This document shows positions 24,624 to 37,011 of a stretch of DNA of 64,000 nucleotides, piece by piece. Location: positions 496,001 through 560,000 of the forward strand of contig JAURVB010013259.1 in NCBI GenBank assembly GCA_033002965.1, in the 5' to 3' direction. Within the stretch, counting starts at the first letter, position 1; each line of letters begins with the position of its first letter. The DNA comes from Piper betle. Taxonomy: Eukaryota > Streptophyta > Magnoliopsida > Piperales > Piperaceae. A model generated the notes under the pieces. That model had not been told where the DNA came from, made no database searches, and was given only the letters and a program-made list of their open reading frames with translations. The translations under genes and the position numbers were made by a program.

Positions 24624-25720
24624 GGCAGCCACGACTCTTATCTTCCAGTTTCCAAGGTTGTCAATATTTCCAAACCTTCACCAACGTGAGAAGTATAAAT
24701 GCTGCAACTCCGGCAATATAAATTATATTACACAATGCATAGTTACAAATTTAAATTCTCATTTGAGATAGCAATTTGCACGAAATAGTAGCCCATAAAG
24801 ATGATTAATATAGAATAAGCTTTTTCACACAAGGTAATAGACCTTCAAGGGAACCTGTTAGAAATAATAAAAGCTACGACTTAGTTATCGTTTGAATTTG
24901 TCATTAGTGTGTAATCTTTAAGATGAGATTAGTTGCTTACTTCTAGGAGTTTGTAAGTCTTTTAAATTTTTTAATGTAAGTGACTTCATGTATTCGCTAT
25001 GCTTATACATAACGTGGAAAGGGTTAATTACTTTGACTAACCAAAACTCTTTTCTCTCCAAACTTTCTCTTCTTCTTTCTTCCTTGATCTCGTCATCTAC
25101 TCATTCTATTGCTGATTTCCACTCACCTTTCAGTTTCCTGCCTATTCTAACAGAACCAAACACGAATAGGCCAAACTAATTATAGTATTCTACTATACCC
25201 GCCCACAGGCCTCACTTCTACCCTTAAAAATTCAAAATTAAAACAACAAGAGCACTTGGAAAACGATCACTTCGCTAAATATCCACTCTAACATTCGAAA
25301 CCAATCAAATCAACCCCCAAAAACCGAATTACTTCGCCTTCAATCAAATTACCACATCAAAACAATCAAATTTCACACGTAATCCTCCCAAACGAGATCG
25401 TCCACGAGGCAACGCAGATTTCCGCAACTCACAAAAAAAAAGCATCATATTCCTAGCACATCCTCTTGTTTGAGAGCTAAACTAAACAACCGGTCAAGAC
25501 AATTAACAGTTCTTCGATGAAACTCCGATTTGCAGACATGAATTTGGACGCGAAACTACAAAAAATAAGGAGATGAATAAGTAGCAAACCGGATGTAACC
25601 CCCGAAATTTGACGGCCTTCACCCTCGCTGGCCGGCGACGTCGGCGACGACGGCGGCGATCTTGCAGTTCGCGGCAGCGCGAGCTTGGCCTGCTGGGAGA
25701 AAATTCTATATTAGGCCTAA
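24624..25720 (-). promoter_or_regulatory. Presumed 5' leader, leader intron and promoter of eIF2A
   Basis: The coding start at 24623 is followed upstream by ~1 kb of AT-rich DNA and then by a GC-rich patch at ~25600-25700 (gccggcgacgtcggcgacgac), typical of a dicot first noncoding exon. The exact transcription start and leader splice sites cannot be fixed from sequence alone. Confidence 0.3.
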
Positions 25721-28187
25721 CATGAAAATGGGCCTATTTGTGAACAATGGGCTCTGAGTTGATGGACCATAGGCCCAATACATGGGCCCAAATCTCGATT
25801 CGGAATAACGGTGTCCATATTGCCTAATTTGGCCTCTCTAGCTCCAGAGCTCAAAAATCACTAATTTAATTAAGATGTTATTTATATTAATTTACAGTGA
25901 TTATTTCATTTAAAAAATATGTGATTATTTTGGACTTCCCACAAAAAATATTATTGCTCGACAGATCATACGATTGGATTTGATGAAAGCTCGTGCAATA
26001 TAAAATTGGCAGATGATTGGTGCAGACAATAATAGAATATAAAATATAAAATATTCTATATTTTGTAGGTGATTACAGTTTGTAATTTAGATGTCTTTAG
26101 AAAAATGAACCCTTGTTTAGATTTAGATCTGGCTGGTGGAAAACTCTAAACTTCTAAACCTGTTTATTGGCAACTCATATATAATATAGTTATGTCTTTG
26201 ATTGATTGGAAAAAATAAATAACTTATACAACCATGCATGAACTAAATAATTTATAATTTTTGGAAGAAAAAAACATGTATTTATAGTGGAAATTATGTT
26301 ACATTGAAATTACATTGAGGACTAGTTGGCCCAGCAACTCTTGGTTGGTTGTCCACATATATCTACAGCAAACTTATTATAATTGCCTTTTTATTGATTC
26401 AAATCTCTACAATTAATGGAGTTTGAAAGAATTAGTTGTAAAAAATAATTAGAGTTCACTAATTATGATAATAAATGACTAATAAGAGTGTTGTTATAGC
26501 ATGCATTTGCTAATGCAAATCCCCACCCCTAAAATTAACAGTTTCATTTTGATGCATGCTTTTATAAAAAAGCATATAAAAATCTTGCATTGAGCATTTT
26601 TATAAGAACCGCTCCTCTTCATTTTTCTATTAAATATCTCACTTAGACAGAGTTGAGATTTAATCAATCATTCATTTTATGAAAAAAAATGATGTATTTG
26701 GTTTGTAGTACTTTTGACTTGTATAAAATAATACTAAGATTCGCCTACTTGTTTTATAATCATATTTCACAATCGCTTAGAAAAAAAAATTGCACCTCAA
26801 GAAGGCATTGACCAATTCGATTAATTAATTAATATTTATTTATCTTGGCACTATCATCCACTCATAAAATTTACCGTATTATTATACTAAGCAGATGATT
26901 AGACAAGATTTCAAGAAAATTATGTTGGGTTTATATCATATTAACTATAGAAGATATCAGTGACTTATATATATGTTAATAAAAAAAGTCTTATTTTATT
27001 AACTAATTTTTGAATTAAAAAAAATATGTTTGACACCTATTACAGTTTTTTTTAAAGCCCAAAAGGCACACCAAATTATTTATTCATTCGTACATACACC
27101 CAAAAGAAAACCGCACGTTATCCTCATTATAAACACCTAAATTATCTCAAAGTTATTTTATAATTATGTCTCCAATTGATTGTTTCAATGTACGCATGTA
27201 TTATAATAGAAAATACAGGTAGTTTTGCCATCATATTTGGTCCAAAAAAATGATGATAAACATTGCAAGGCCCATTACCCATCACCATGTTTTAGCTGCA
27301 TATACTTGTCCCTGTTGTAAGTACATGGTATGCTGCAGTAGTGGCCAGGCGGCTCCCATCCACATCAACGTCCTCCTTTCGTTCCCCACTCTTCACAAGT
27401 GCAGCACAGCTTTGCATGTCTCCAATATCATGATTTCAAAGTCATTTCTTCCCTTACAAAGTACATTATTTTGTTTTCTCCCAATTTGCTGCATAATTCA
27501 CTTTGAAAGCAATCAATTGTTAACGCAAATTCACGCCAGAACCCACCCCAGCTAGTTCTCATTATGAGAAGCCTGGTAATAATCCCGGCAACTGTATTTT
27601 ATTTTACGATTAAGACCTTGTTAATGACTAATAACAAACATTTCGATTTTATCAATGAAAGCTGGAATGGGCCGGCCATCCTTCTTGACTGTGATTAAAT
27701 AAGAAAATCGTGTTTGCGGTGTAGATAAATGAAATTATTCGTGGGACCCTTTTCGTTAAGCTTGAATTAGCAATATAATTAAGTATTTAGCGTTGTTAGC
27801 TCAACGGCGAAATGCATTAATTGAATATCATTAAATAGTGATTTGAAGATTTGAAATGTCAGGCATCCGGAAGAACCACTCAACCAATTAAATAAAAATC
27901 CTCAAACCGAACGAGAATCAAGGAAACAACCTGTCCTCCAAACAGCTTCTTATAATTCCGGAAATACCCTCCCCCAACGAACTCGTATTAAGACCTTGAA
28001 CCATCGAAAGGTTTGACTAAAATTTCGAAGTGAAATTAGTCACCTCACACTTTATTAAAATTTCGACATAGAACAATAGGTGGCACAAATTTATTTTAAT
28101 AAAGTTAAAGTCATTTTTAACACGCTCAAAAGTTCACCTCGGACGTAATAATTCTAATTGTCGTCGTCTTATCCAAATCTATTATAA
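25721..28187. other. Intergenic, AT-rich, no gene seen
   Basis: Only short unsupported ORFs are present, the longest at 27250-27555 (+, 101 codons, Cys- and His-rich by chance composition). No splice context or motif supports coding. Confidence 0.4.
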
Positions 28188-28545
28188 TAACTTGGCCTAA
28201 AATATAATATAATAAAATAAATTATTTTTTTAAAAGTAATTAATCTAAATTAAAAATTTATAATTTATTCTTATTTATAAACAAGAATTTTATCACTAGG
28301 TCGATGGATTTTACAATCCACCCACATTAAAAAATTTTGTCTTCGAAATTTTTACGCTTAGCCAGTTGCTAATTTCAACACACCGATAGTCTTAGTTGAT
28401 GTCCCTATTATAACTTACCATCTAACACGGAATCAGGTTATTTTGATACTATTTATAATAGTCTAGCCCAAAATATAATATAATATATTAAGTTATTTTT
28501 AAAAAAATAATTAATTAAATTAAAGATATATAATTTATTCTCTAT
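28188..28545 (-). mobile_element. Decayed Ty3/gypsy-like 3' end (minus orientation)
   Basis: Read on the minus strand, 28310-28355 gives aaaaatttcgaagacaaaat, then a purine-rich gtgggtgga, then ttgtaaaatcc. This resembles the integrase C-terminus, polypurine tract and LTR start (TGTAA...) common in plant chromovirus-type gypsy elements. On either side, a phrase around aaaatataatataata occurs twice in the same orientation (28188-28275 and 28449-28540). No intact coding frame remains. Confidence 0.35.
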
Positions 28546-29035
28546 AAATATGATCTTATTTTAATTGTATTATATGTAAGACTAAATGAAAGATCTCATG
28601 TCTACTATTTAAATAATTAAAAAAAATAGTTCATTTACAAAAGAATTATCATTATTAAAATCTATGGAATGAAGTAAAAAATATTATTAATAAATATGAA
28701 ACTCATGCAAATTAACCAACAAATTAAACAAACACAAATACAAGCATCAGTCAATAATCATGTGGATTATTTCTAATCAAAATTCCAGCATTATTCTTAT
28801 ATTATAATTACATGGTTAACTGTATGATAAAGTACACCCCATTGACCAAGGGTAAAACAGTCCAAAAAGTTTGGCCTTTCCTGTAGTGTCGTGACCATGC
28901 AGTGACCAACTTTCACTTCTCTGTCGTTCTTTCTTCTTCTTCTTCTTCCTGTCTTCCAAACAACCTGCAAGAGCTCCCCACTTCCCACTGCTATTAGAGT
29001 GGTGGTGGAAGAGTAGGAAAGGGGTGTGCTTGACA

Positions 29036-32000
29036 ATGGTGGACGACTTCATAGTCTGCGTTGAAAGGATCACGGCCTGTGCATGCTGTGAGCCGGCCAA
29101 GGGAAGCAGAGCAGGGGAGAGTGGTGGGGGTGTGCGGAGTGAGGATGGGAAGATGACAGAGTGCAGGATTTGTCAGGAGGAGGAGGAGGAGCGGGCAATG
29201 GAAGCTCCTTGTGCTTGCAGTGGAAGCCTCAAGGTCCTCTTGTTTTGCTCCTATTATGTTTGTTCTGTTTTTTTTTTTTTTTGTGATTGCATGTATTTGC
29301 GTTTGTGGTTGGGATTTTAGTAGATGGGTTTTGTTCGATGTTGTCGTATGTGATGTTACTAGCAGTTAGAACATATGAAATGTGCAAAAAGATGGGATTT
29401 TTGAGAGTGGTTTGACTTGGGATGTTGTTTCTGGTTTCGTTTTGCTAATCTGTAGTTTCTATGCATGCCAAATCGGTAGTTTTTCTGTCTGTTTAACTGT
29501 TGTTTCTCACACTTTGTCAGGTTTTTGTTTCGTAAAATTTTTCCTCTGTAATGGTTTTAAGTAGTTGTCTGGTTCCCCCATTAGTGGTGCATTTTTAGTT
29601 ATATAAATGGCTTGTGCTTTACAAATGCAGTTTTTAATAACATTTGGGTTATTTTGTGCTTCTCAGAGTCTGCTTTTGTTCATCTTCTGGCCCTTTTTTA
29701 TTATTTTCGGAGAAATGCTTGTCCGTTAACTTAGGCATTTCCCTGATGCGGCCTCCGTGCGTCCATCTTGATATTTTTTAAATGCAATGCAACAGTAATT
29801 TCCAACTGCTTCATAAATAAAACCAGTAAACTTGCAACTGCCACATTTACAAGCCTTTTCATTTTCTTTTGTTCTACATCCCACTTTTTACTTGAGCATT
29901 TATATGGTTCACTCTCTGGAGCTGTGTGTGCTTTAATGAAACCTGTCAGTTGGGCAAAGAACATTTCGTTGAGAGATTATTGTGCACGTTTACATGAGTT
30001 AAGGTCTTATTTTCATCTACTGCTGACAACTTATTTCATACTTGGTTCAGTTTGCTCATAGAAAATGCATTCAAAGGTGGTGCAATAAGAAGGGGGATAT
30101 TATATGTGAGATTTGCAACCAGGTACATATTCTTCTTTTTTATCTGTCATACATTTTCTAGTAAATTGAATTTAAAAGCAAGCTTCTGTTGAAATGAAAC
30201 TGAAAAAATTTACAATTTTAACTTAAAACAGTCAGTAGGACTATCTTATTGATTGAAGAATATAAATTAACAGTTTTTTTTGTTGGCTTATGCCAAGTGT
30301 TATTCAAAGTTCTAGGATGGTGATGACGTTAACTATTTCTTAAATCAGGCCTATGCACCAAACTACTCCATCCCACAAGGAAGTCCGAGTTCTGACAGTA
30401 GAGCAATTGAGATAAGGTAGTCCAATTATCTTTCCTTGATCGAAGCATATAGTTACATTTCAGTGTGACCAAAGCTCTTAATATCCCTCAATGGCTTGGT
30501 AGATGCTTCTATTTCCTGAGTAATTATTATCGGCTATCTTTGGCTGCTTTGCTGCGACTATTTTGATAGCTGAGCGATATTGCAGAATTTAGCCACTCCA
30601 GCGTTATTGTCTGTAGATAAACTCTAGCAATGAATGAGAAATTATGTCAAGGTTATTAATGTTCTTGGACACCATTAAAAAAGGTAAATTTTCTCCTTAT
30701 GAAAAGCAAAGCATGGGCTACAAATAAAAACCTTAAGCTAACTCCTTAGGAGAAAGCATTATATTGCTTTTGACATAGTGCAACTAAGTTGACTTCAACA
30801 TCAATTATTAGTTGCTCTGTACCACACTAAGCTAAGACACTGACTAGAATTTGTGCATTATATTACATGTCTGGAAAACTGTGTTAAATGATTAATGGGG
30901 CCAAACAAATATCTTACTTTCTGATTCTTTTATCATCTAGTTTGACTGAATATTGCAATTTAATTTATATTTGCTTTGGTTACAAGATTCAAGTACTTTT
31001 GTGTCTCATTTTTTCCAATTTAGGCAAGGTTGGGGCTCGGAATTTGATTTAGAAGACCCTCGTTTCTTGGCCATAGCTGTTGCTGAGCATCAGCTACTTC
31101 AAGCAGAAAATGAGGATTACACTGTAGCAAACACTGGTGGCACTGCCTGTTGTCGTAGTGTTGCTGTTGTTGTATGTTATATGAATATATCTGTCAAATT
31201 CATACAGCTCCCTTCACTTAGTTCTGCAGGGAGCTTATGAAAGTTTCTTCTTTTTCTTTTTGATGGTGCAGCTGATGATACTCTTGTTCTTGCGCCATGC
31301 TTTGATGATTGTGACAGACCTTGGTCAGCTTCAAGATGCGTCTACTTTTTTCAGTGTAAGTTTGTAACAGTTACTGTGCTTTCTGCAAGAAAGTAATCTC
31401 CAAAAGGCTTTATTTTGTCATTAATTAAAAACTATTTCTCAACAGTTTCTTATAAGGGCTAATTAGCTAACGACCTTACTTATTTTCTTTTGTTTTTTAA
31501 AAGTGTTTGACAGTTTTAGCACACTCTTGAGTTTATACTCATAAAATATTGAGATATGTTCTCTCTGATTTGATGGTTGTAAAGCCTACAGAAAGGGAGA
31601 GTGCTAATGTATTTTTATAGGTATTTCAAAGACTGAATTAGGTTAGTTTGACAGAGTAGATGTGGTTCATCATGTGTGAACTCCAGCATGAGTCATATGC
31701 TGTGCTCCTCGTTTGAGGATTTTTAGTGTGGGAGGATTTTGGTTAAGGTGCAAGATGAGATCACCCACTTCTTCAAAGTGGGAGATGTTGTGAGTCCAAG
31801 TGGATGAACCTCATGGCGCTTGCTTACCACTATGCAACTTCCCTAAGAGTCCTGAAAATGGTAGTAAATCCTTATGATGAATCATGATTTTAGTTGTACT
31901 TTTAGGGCAGCTTTTAATGGTCAAAGGTAGCTTTCTCTTGGGTATTAAGGGAGATTTTAGGGTCAACCCCCCCCTTCATCCTTGTCATCCACTCTTGCTT

Positions 32001-34661
32001 CCAGTTAGATATTTAACAACTAGGGTAGGAATGAAGCAACCGAGTTACCTTTCCAACCATACTAACAAATGAAATGAAACTCATGCTGGTGGCAGCTTTT
32101 ATCAAATGCGAGACATGGGCCAAAAAATAAGACGGTAGGATTACAATGATATGATCTCTCAGGGATAACGATTTACAAATGTAGATTACACTGATATGGA
32201 TGCAACTCTGATGCAAAAAAGTGGGAAAAAAATGGAATAAAGATGTGACCTTTGAGTAACGACGTTGGTGTTCACAAAAGTGTTGTCATTACTCCCACTT
32301 GGTCGCGAGTTCCTTGTAAAAACAAAAGAAAGAATTTTTTTTACAGGCGTCACAATAAGAGACTTCTTAATGGATGTGTTGTACAGATTGTGACATGTTT
32401 TGATTTGAAGGAGCATCCTAGATGAACCAAAATAATGTTTAACTAACCATTGTAGTGTAATTGTTAGTCTATGATTTTGTATGGAAAAAGTGGGTAATTA
32501 ATGTTATGTGCTACAATATTTCCTAAACATGTCAGGTCACATGGTTTAGAATGATTATTTTACTTGAAGCATTTCCCATACTAACTGCTATCAACTTTTA
32601 AAATATTTATTCACTTGTTTGCCTTTTATTATATGTACTTTAAATATTTATATATTGTTACCACAAAATCATATACATGGTAAGGAATTGAACCAATGCA
32701 AATGCTTTTGTCCCGCTATTGCCCTTTTGTCATTGCGCATTCTTGAAAAATATTTATCCATTGTTATCAAAACATCATACACACTCTAAACTAATGATCA
32801 TGTACGCTCAATTTTGTTACAGTTAGGTTTGTTTATTCACTCTAAGGATTGGTTTCTGACTTTTAAGCTCATATATCATCAACTTAACGCCCATTACTGA
32901 CTGCTTTATATGTATCTACTCGTAAGATAATATCCACTTTTAATAATGCACCTCATATACTTTGATCGAAGAAGCCTATTCACTCCTATCATATTTCAAG
33001 TTGTCTTGAGTGTTCAATACAAAATATGTTATTTTAAGAATATACGATCCATTCTATGGCATTCATTTGAGATGGATAGCAGATATTGGGAATATTTGAA
33101 GTACAATAGTCATTTTAACTAGTGTGATATGACATGTGTAAGATATAGTGTGGTGCAATGCATTAATTGTCCCTTTTTCTATACAAAACCAAAAATTAAT
33201 TGTACAAAATAGATAATCGTTGCCCGCATTGGGAGTCTTTGTGACAAAGTGTTGGTGAGGTAGGTAAAAGAGTTATAATGAACTGCGTAGAGTTATTTGA
33301 TGCCTCTCCTTGACCTCTTTGTACGGAGGGTGAAAGATAAAGATGGAAGGAAGGTTACAACCTTGGACTAACTCTCTTATCAACACCCAAGTGGAATTAC
33401 CCTTGACCATTGGGGGAATTTAGGGGATTATCTAGCCATGACTCGATGTTTAACCATTTAAAATTTCAAGAGAATTTACATGGTTCTAGGTTTGCCCAAG
33501 GAGAAGCATCCATTTGGACGTCCAAGTCGACCAGCCTAGGCCAGGCTGATATCGATTATAGCTCATGAATTTCATTAAATGCACCATGTATTTTGGCTTT
33601 TACTTCACATGTTTTTGGGTTGTATTAGCATGCCAAATTTTTTTAACGCAGTGAATTGTACTGTTTCTTTGTTGATGGAGGAAAGAGAGTGAATAACATA
33701 CTAACTTGTTTATAATAGAATTATAGAAAGATAATCTTAATCTTTCTTTAACATAACAATAATAAACTGTTGTATACTAGTTTTACACTTTTAGCATGTG
33801 ATTCTTATAGAACAAAAGGTTACAGTCCAACTTCACTAATGCTCGTATTTGATATTCATTTTTCAATTAACATACACCTTTAACCAAAAAATGTTTCTCT
33901 ATCTTGGTATTGTTACTGTAGGATTTGATTTCCCACTAAATCAATGTTCTAACTGCATGCACAATTGTGCTATTTTGATTTTCTTTCACCTTGCCCATAT
34001 GAACTATTGAAATCCAGGTTTACCTTCTGGAGTTGGCTGGTTTTTTGCTGCCATGTTATGTTCTCGTACGAGCATTGTACATTATTCATGGGCGAAGGAG
34101 GAGACAGGTAATTTCCGTTTCTCACTTGGTAGGTCAAAATTTTCAACATAGTATGATCTTTACTCTTAAGATGCCTGTCCCTTTTTTTGGCAAAAAAAGC
34201 ACATGCCACAGCATTGGTTTCAAAAAGCGTCCTTCAATTTTGCATTCTTGAATAATGGAACTTGGGATATTTGTTATCTTGTGATGCACCGGTCTTCTTA
34301 ACAGGACGGTTGATGAAAAATGGGTTACATAAGAAATGATGTTCCCATTAAAATTGTTTAGTTTCTATTAAAATTAAGTTCAAGCGATGCTTTAGTAGTG
34401 TTATGCAATTTCAACATGTCATGGAAATTTACAAGGTGTTTAAAATGAGCTTTATCATTATCATCATCATGTGCATCCCATATAGGCTAGGCTGATGTCA
34501 ATGGCAGGAATTTTTAACACCAATTTGGCCTAGAATAGGGTATGATGAACAAAGAAATGGTTTTTGGCAATCTCTCTATTATGAAGATTAGCTGAAGTGA
34601 TTAGCTGTTGTACATAAGAAGCTGAGACATATACCATCCTGTTTGTTGTTCACAGGGATAG
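29036..34661 (+). CDS. RING-CH (MARCH-type) membrane E3 ubiquitin ligase
   Basis: Exons: 29036-29233, 30051-30122, 30349-30416, 31024-31171, 31272-31355, 34018-34107, and a terminal exon from 34656 (~221 aa). The start MVDDFIVCVERI is typical of this plant family. The C4HC3 RING-CH domain (about residues 43-90) is complete: CRIC, CAC, seven residues, HRKC, then CEIC. It recruits ubiquitin-loaded E2 enzymes. Exon 3 gives AYAPNYSIPQGSPSSDS. Two hydrophobic segments follow, one across exons 4-5 (VLMILLFLRHALMIV-like) and one in exon 6 (LLPCYVLVRALYII), so the protein is probably membrane-anchored with the RING in the cytosol. The frame ends at TAG 34659-34661, one codon into the last exon. A one-base shift there opens a 46-codon tail to 34797, so the C-terminus is uncertain. 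Intron 5 is 2.66 kb. Confidence 0.85.
31356..34017. other. Large intron 5 of the RING-CH gene
   Basis: This 2,662-bp intron has canonical ends. Segments such as 31640-31880 and 33230-33560 have a different, more GC-balanced composition and look like old transposon debris, but I see no ends or coding frames. ORFs at 31884-32072 and 32013-32416 are unsupported. Confidence 0.4.
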
Positions 34662-34797
34662 AAGGAGCATGTTAAGGCAAAGAAATTCATACATTTCCAC
34701 AAGAAGACTAAATTTTCTCCGTGGGTTGAATTCTGCACATGAAGTCCCCTCACCTTTAGCTTCTGAATGTTACACACAACGCAAGCTCAAGCTATGA

Positions 34798-35557
34798 ATT
34801 TCATGCTCCAACCCGCTGCTAACTTTGCACCAATCTGACCAGCAACTGTAAAGAGCTAGCATCCAAGCTGTAATCTCTCTGTGTAAAGTTAAAAGAAGAG
34901 GATGAACCTCAATACCTGTAATTACAACCTCTACTTAACAAGTGAATATGGTTTTATGGTTACTTGATGGCAAGCTCTAGTATTGATTGTCTGTGCAAAT
35001 TGCATCTGGTTCTTGTGTGAGTGTGTGTATATATATATATATATATCTGACTGCTTTCTTGGATTTAAACTGATCATCCAAGTTCCTGGCAAGGGTGGAA
35101 GGTGCCCTTAAAAATTGGTTACTGACAATGAAAAATAAGCGAGGAAAGCCAGAACTACAAGGAAGATGCACTAATGGAACTGCACTCGTATGTCATAACA
35201 AGCAAAATTCCATAAAATTGGATGAAACCAGTATCAAGTCTGACTTGAGGCACGTAGCTGTTGCGAAGTTTTGAAAGTGCCCAGAATAGTTTTACGTTGT
35301 GTTTCATCAGAGTAATATAAACAGTTCGGCATCAAACTTGTCTCGGATCACAGCATTTACAAAAATCAAATCATTTATGTACATTGAAATTCCACCGAAC
35401 AATCCTGGCGTCAGATGACTCAGATTGAGTTCAACTGTTCAACATCATCACCATGCGACAAGTCAAATATTTTCCTTCCATCTTACGATAGTCGATACCG
35501 TTGTCATATAGAAATGATATAGAATAACCATTGCGAACCTTGTTTTAAATTATCGTA
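34798..35557. other. 3' flank of the RING-CH gene; no gene seen
   Basis: This is a probable 3' UTR followed by intergenic DNA, with a TA microsatellite at ~35029-35047. Confidence 0.4.
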
Positions 35558-37011
35558 AATATTATTACCCCAACTGCGGCGCAACGGCGTTAATTAAGTA
35601 ATTAACACTTCTAATGCCTTAATAACTTATATAAGTGCTAAATCACATTAGATCTCCTTAATTTTGCTTTATTCATGTTCTTATAAACTTACAACACATC
35701 ATCTAATAAAAAAAAATACACACACAAACACAAACGCACTCCGAATCCCCAACCCGGACAAAGTATTGTTAGAGTTAGCCTGCCCATCTCAACAAAGGCT
35801 CCGTCCAGAAAAACTTTGTCATTCATACCATATATGTTTTGTTGTTTTGTCGTTTGGCATTATCAAAATTAGGCGAGATATTATGACATGTGCGACTTTT
35901 ATTACAAATAAATTTTAATTTTATAAAACTTTCATTGAATAATAAAATAAAATATAATAATTTAACATTTTAAATATAGATTCTGATTGATTTTAAAGAT
36001 AAATCCTAATTTAATAAGAAAATAAATCATAATAATTGATTTGTTATTTTTTAGTTTTTGTTATATTTTGATGGATTAAATCTCCTCGTTGTAATTGGAG
36101 GTCACAAGTGAGTTCCCTAATAAGAGTACATCTGCCTGCCAAGTATCATTCCTTTAAACCTCCCAATCAATATAAATTATAAAAAAATATTTTTAATTAA
36201 TTTGGTAGTATAAAAAAACTCACAATTTTTAGGATTTGGAACAGTAAAATATATCTACATAAATTCTAATTTAAAATCTCCGTCTAATAACCCTCTTTGC
36301 GATAAATGCAAGAAGAAAATGGTTTTTACCCGGATGAAGTATTGACTTATTACCCTTCTTAAAAGACAAAATATCATATTTAAAGAATACATTTTTCAGT
36401 TATTATATAAACAGATTATTTTTTATCGTTCACTTAAAATTATCCACATTTTTTACTATTGATGTACTCTTATTAGGGAACTCAATAGTGACCTCTAATT
36501 AAAATTAGAAGATTTAACCAATTAAAATATAACAAAAACTAAAAAAATAATAAATCAATTATTATGGCTTATCTTCTTATTCAACTAAGTTCTATTTTTC
36601 AAGTCAATCAAAATTTATATTTAAAATATGAGACTATTATAATTTATCTTATTATTCGAACAAAAATTTTATAAAATTAAATTTTATTTATAACATAAGT
36701 AGGGAGCAATATCTTGCCTAGTTTTAATAATGCCAAACACTAAACGTGTCGGGTACAAATGACAAAATTTTCATAGATCTAGATTTTGGTATGGCAACAA
36801 TTCTAACTATACTTCCTCTGGGTTTGGGACCGGGTACGTGTGTGTGTGTTTTTTCATCACACGATGAGTTGTAAGTTTATAATAACATGATTAAAACAAA
36901 ATTAAGGAGACATTTTGTGATATAGCATTTATCTAAGTTATTAAGGCATTTTAGACGGTGTTAATTACTTAATTAACGCGGTTGCGCTGCCGTGGAGGGT
37001 AATAATATTTC
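35558..37011. mobile_element. 1.45-kb fold-back element with ~560-bp inverted arms
   Basis: The left arm (35558-36131) and right arm (36461-37011) are reverse complements with modest divergence along their whole length. The tips read aatattattaccc on the left and gggtaataatatt on the right, followed by gcaac..gcgttaattaagtaatt and its complement. The inner tips contain the 20-mer gagttccctaataagagtac at 36110-36129 and its exact complement at 36463-36482. The loop is ~330 bp. There is no transposase frame. A clear target-site duplication is not visible because the tips are themselves near-palindromic. The structure fits a non-autonomous long-TIR DNA transposon (Mutator-like or fold-back class). 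Confidence 0.85.

Noticed and set aside
27250..27555. 101-codon Cys-rich ORF that might suggest a secreted peptide
   Set aside because: The N-terminus is not a signal peptide and the Cys spacing matches no family I know.
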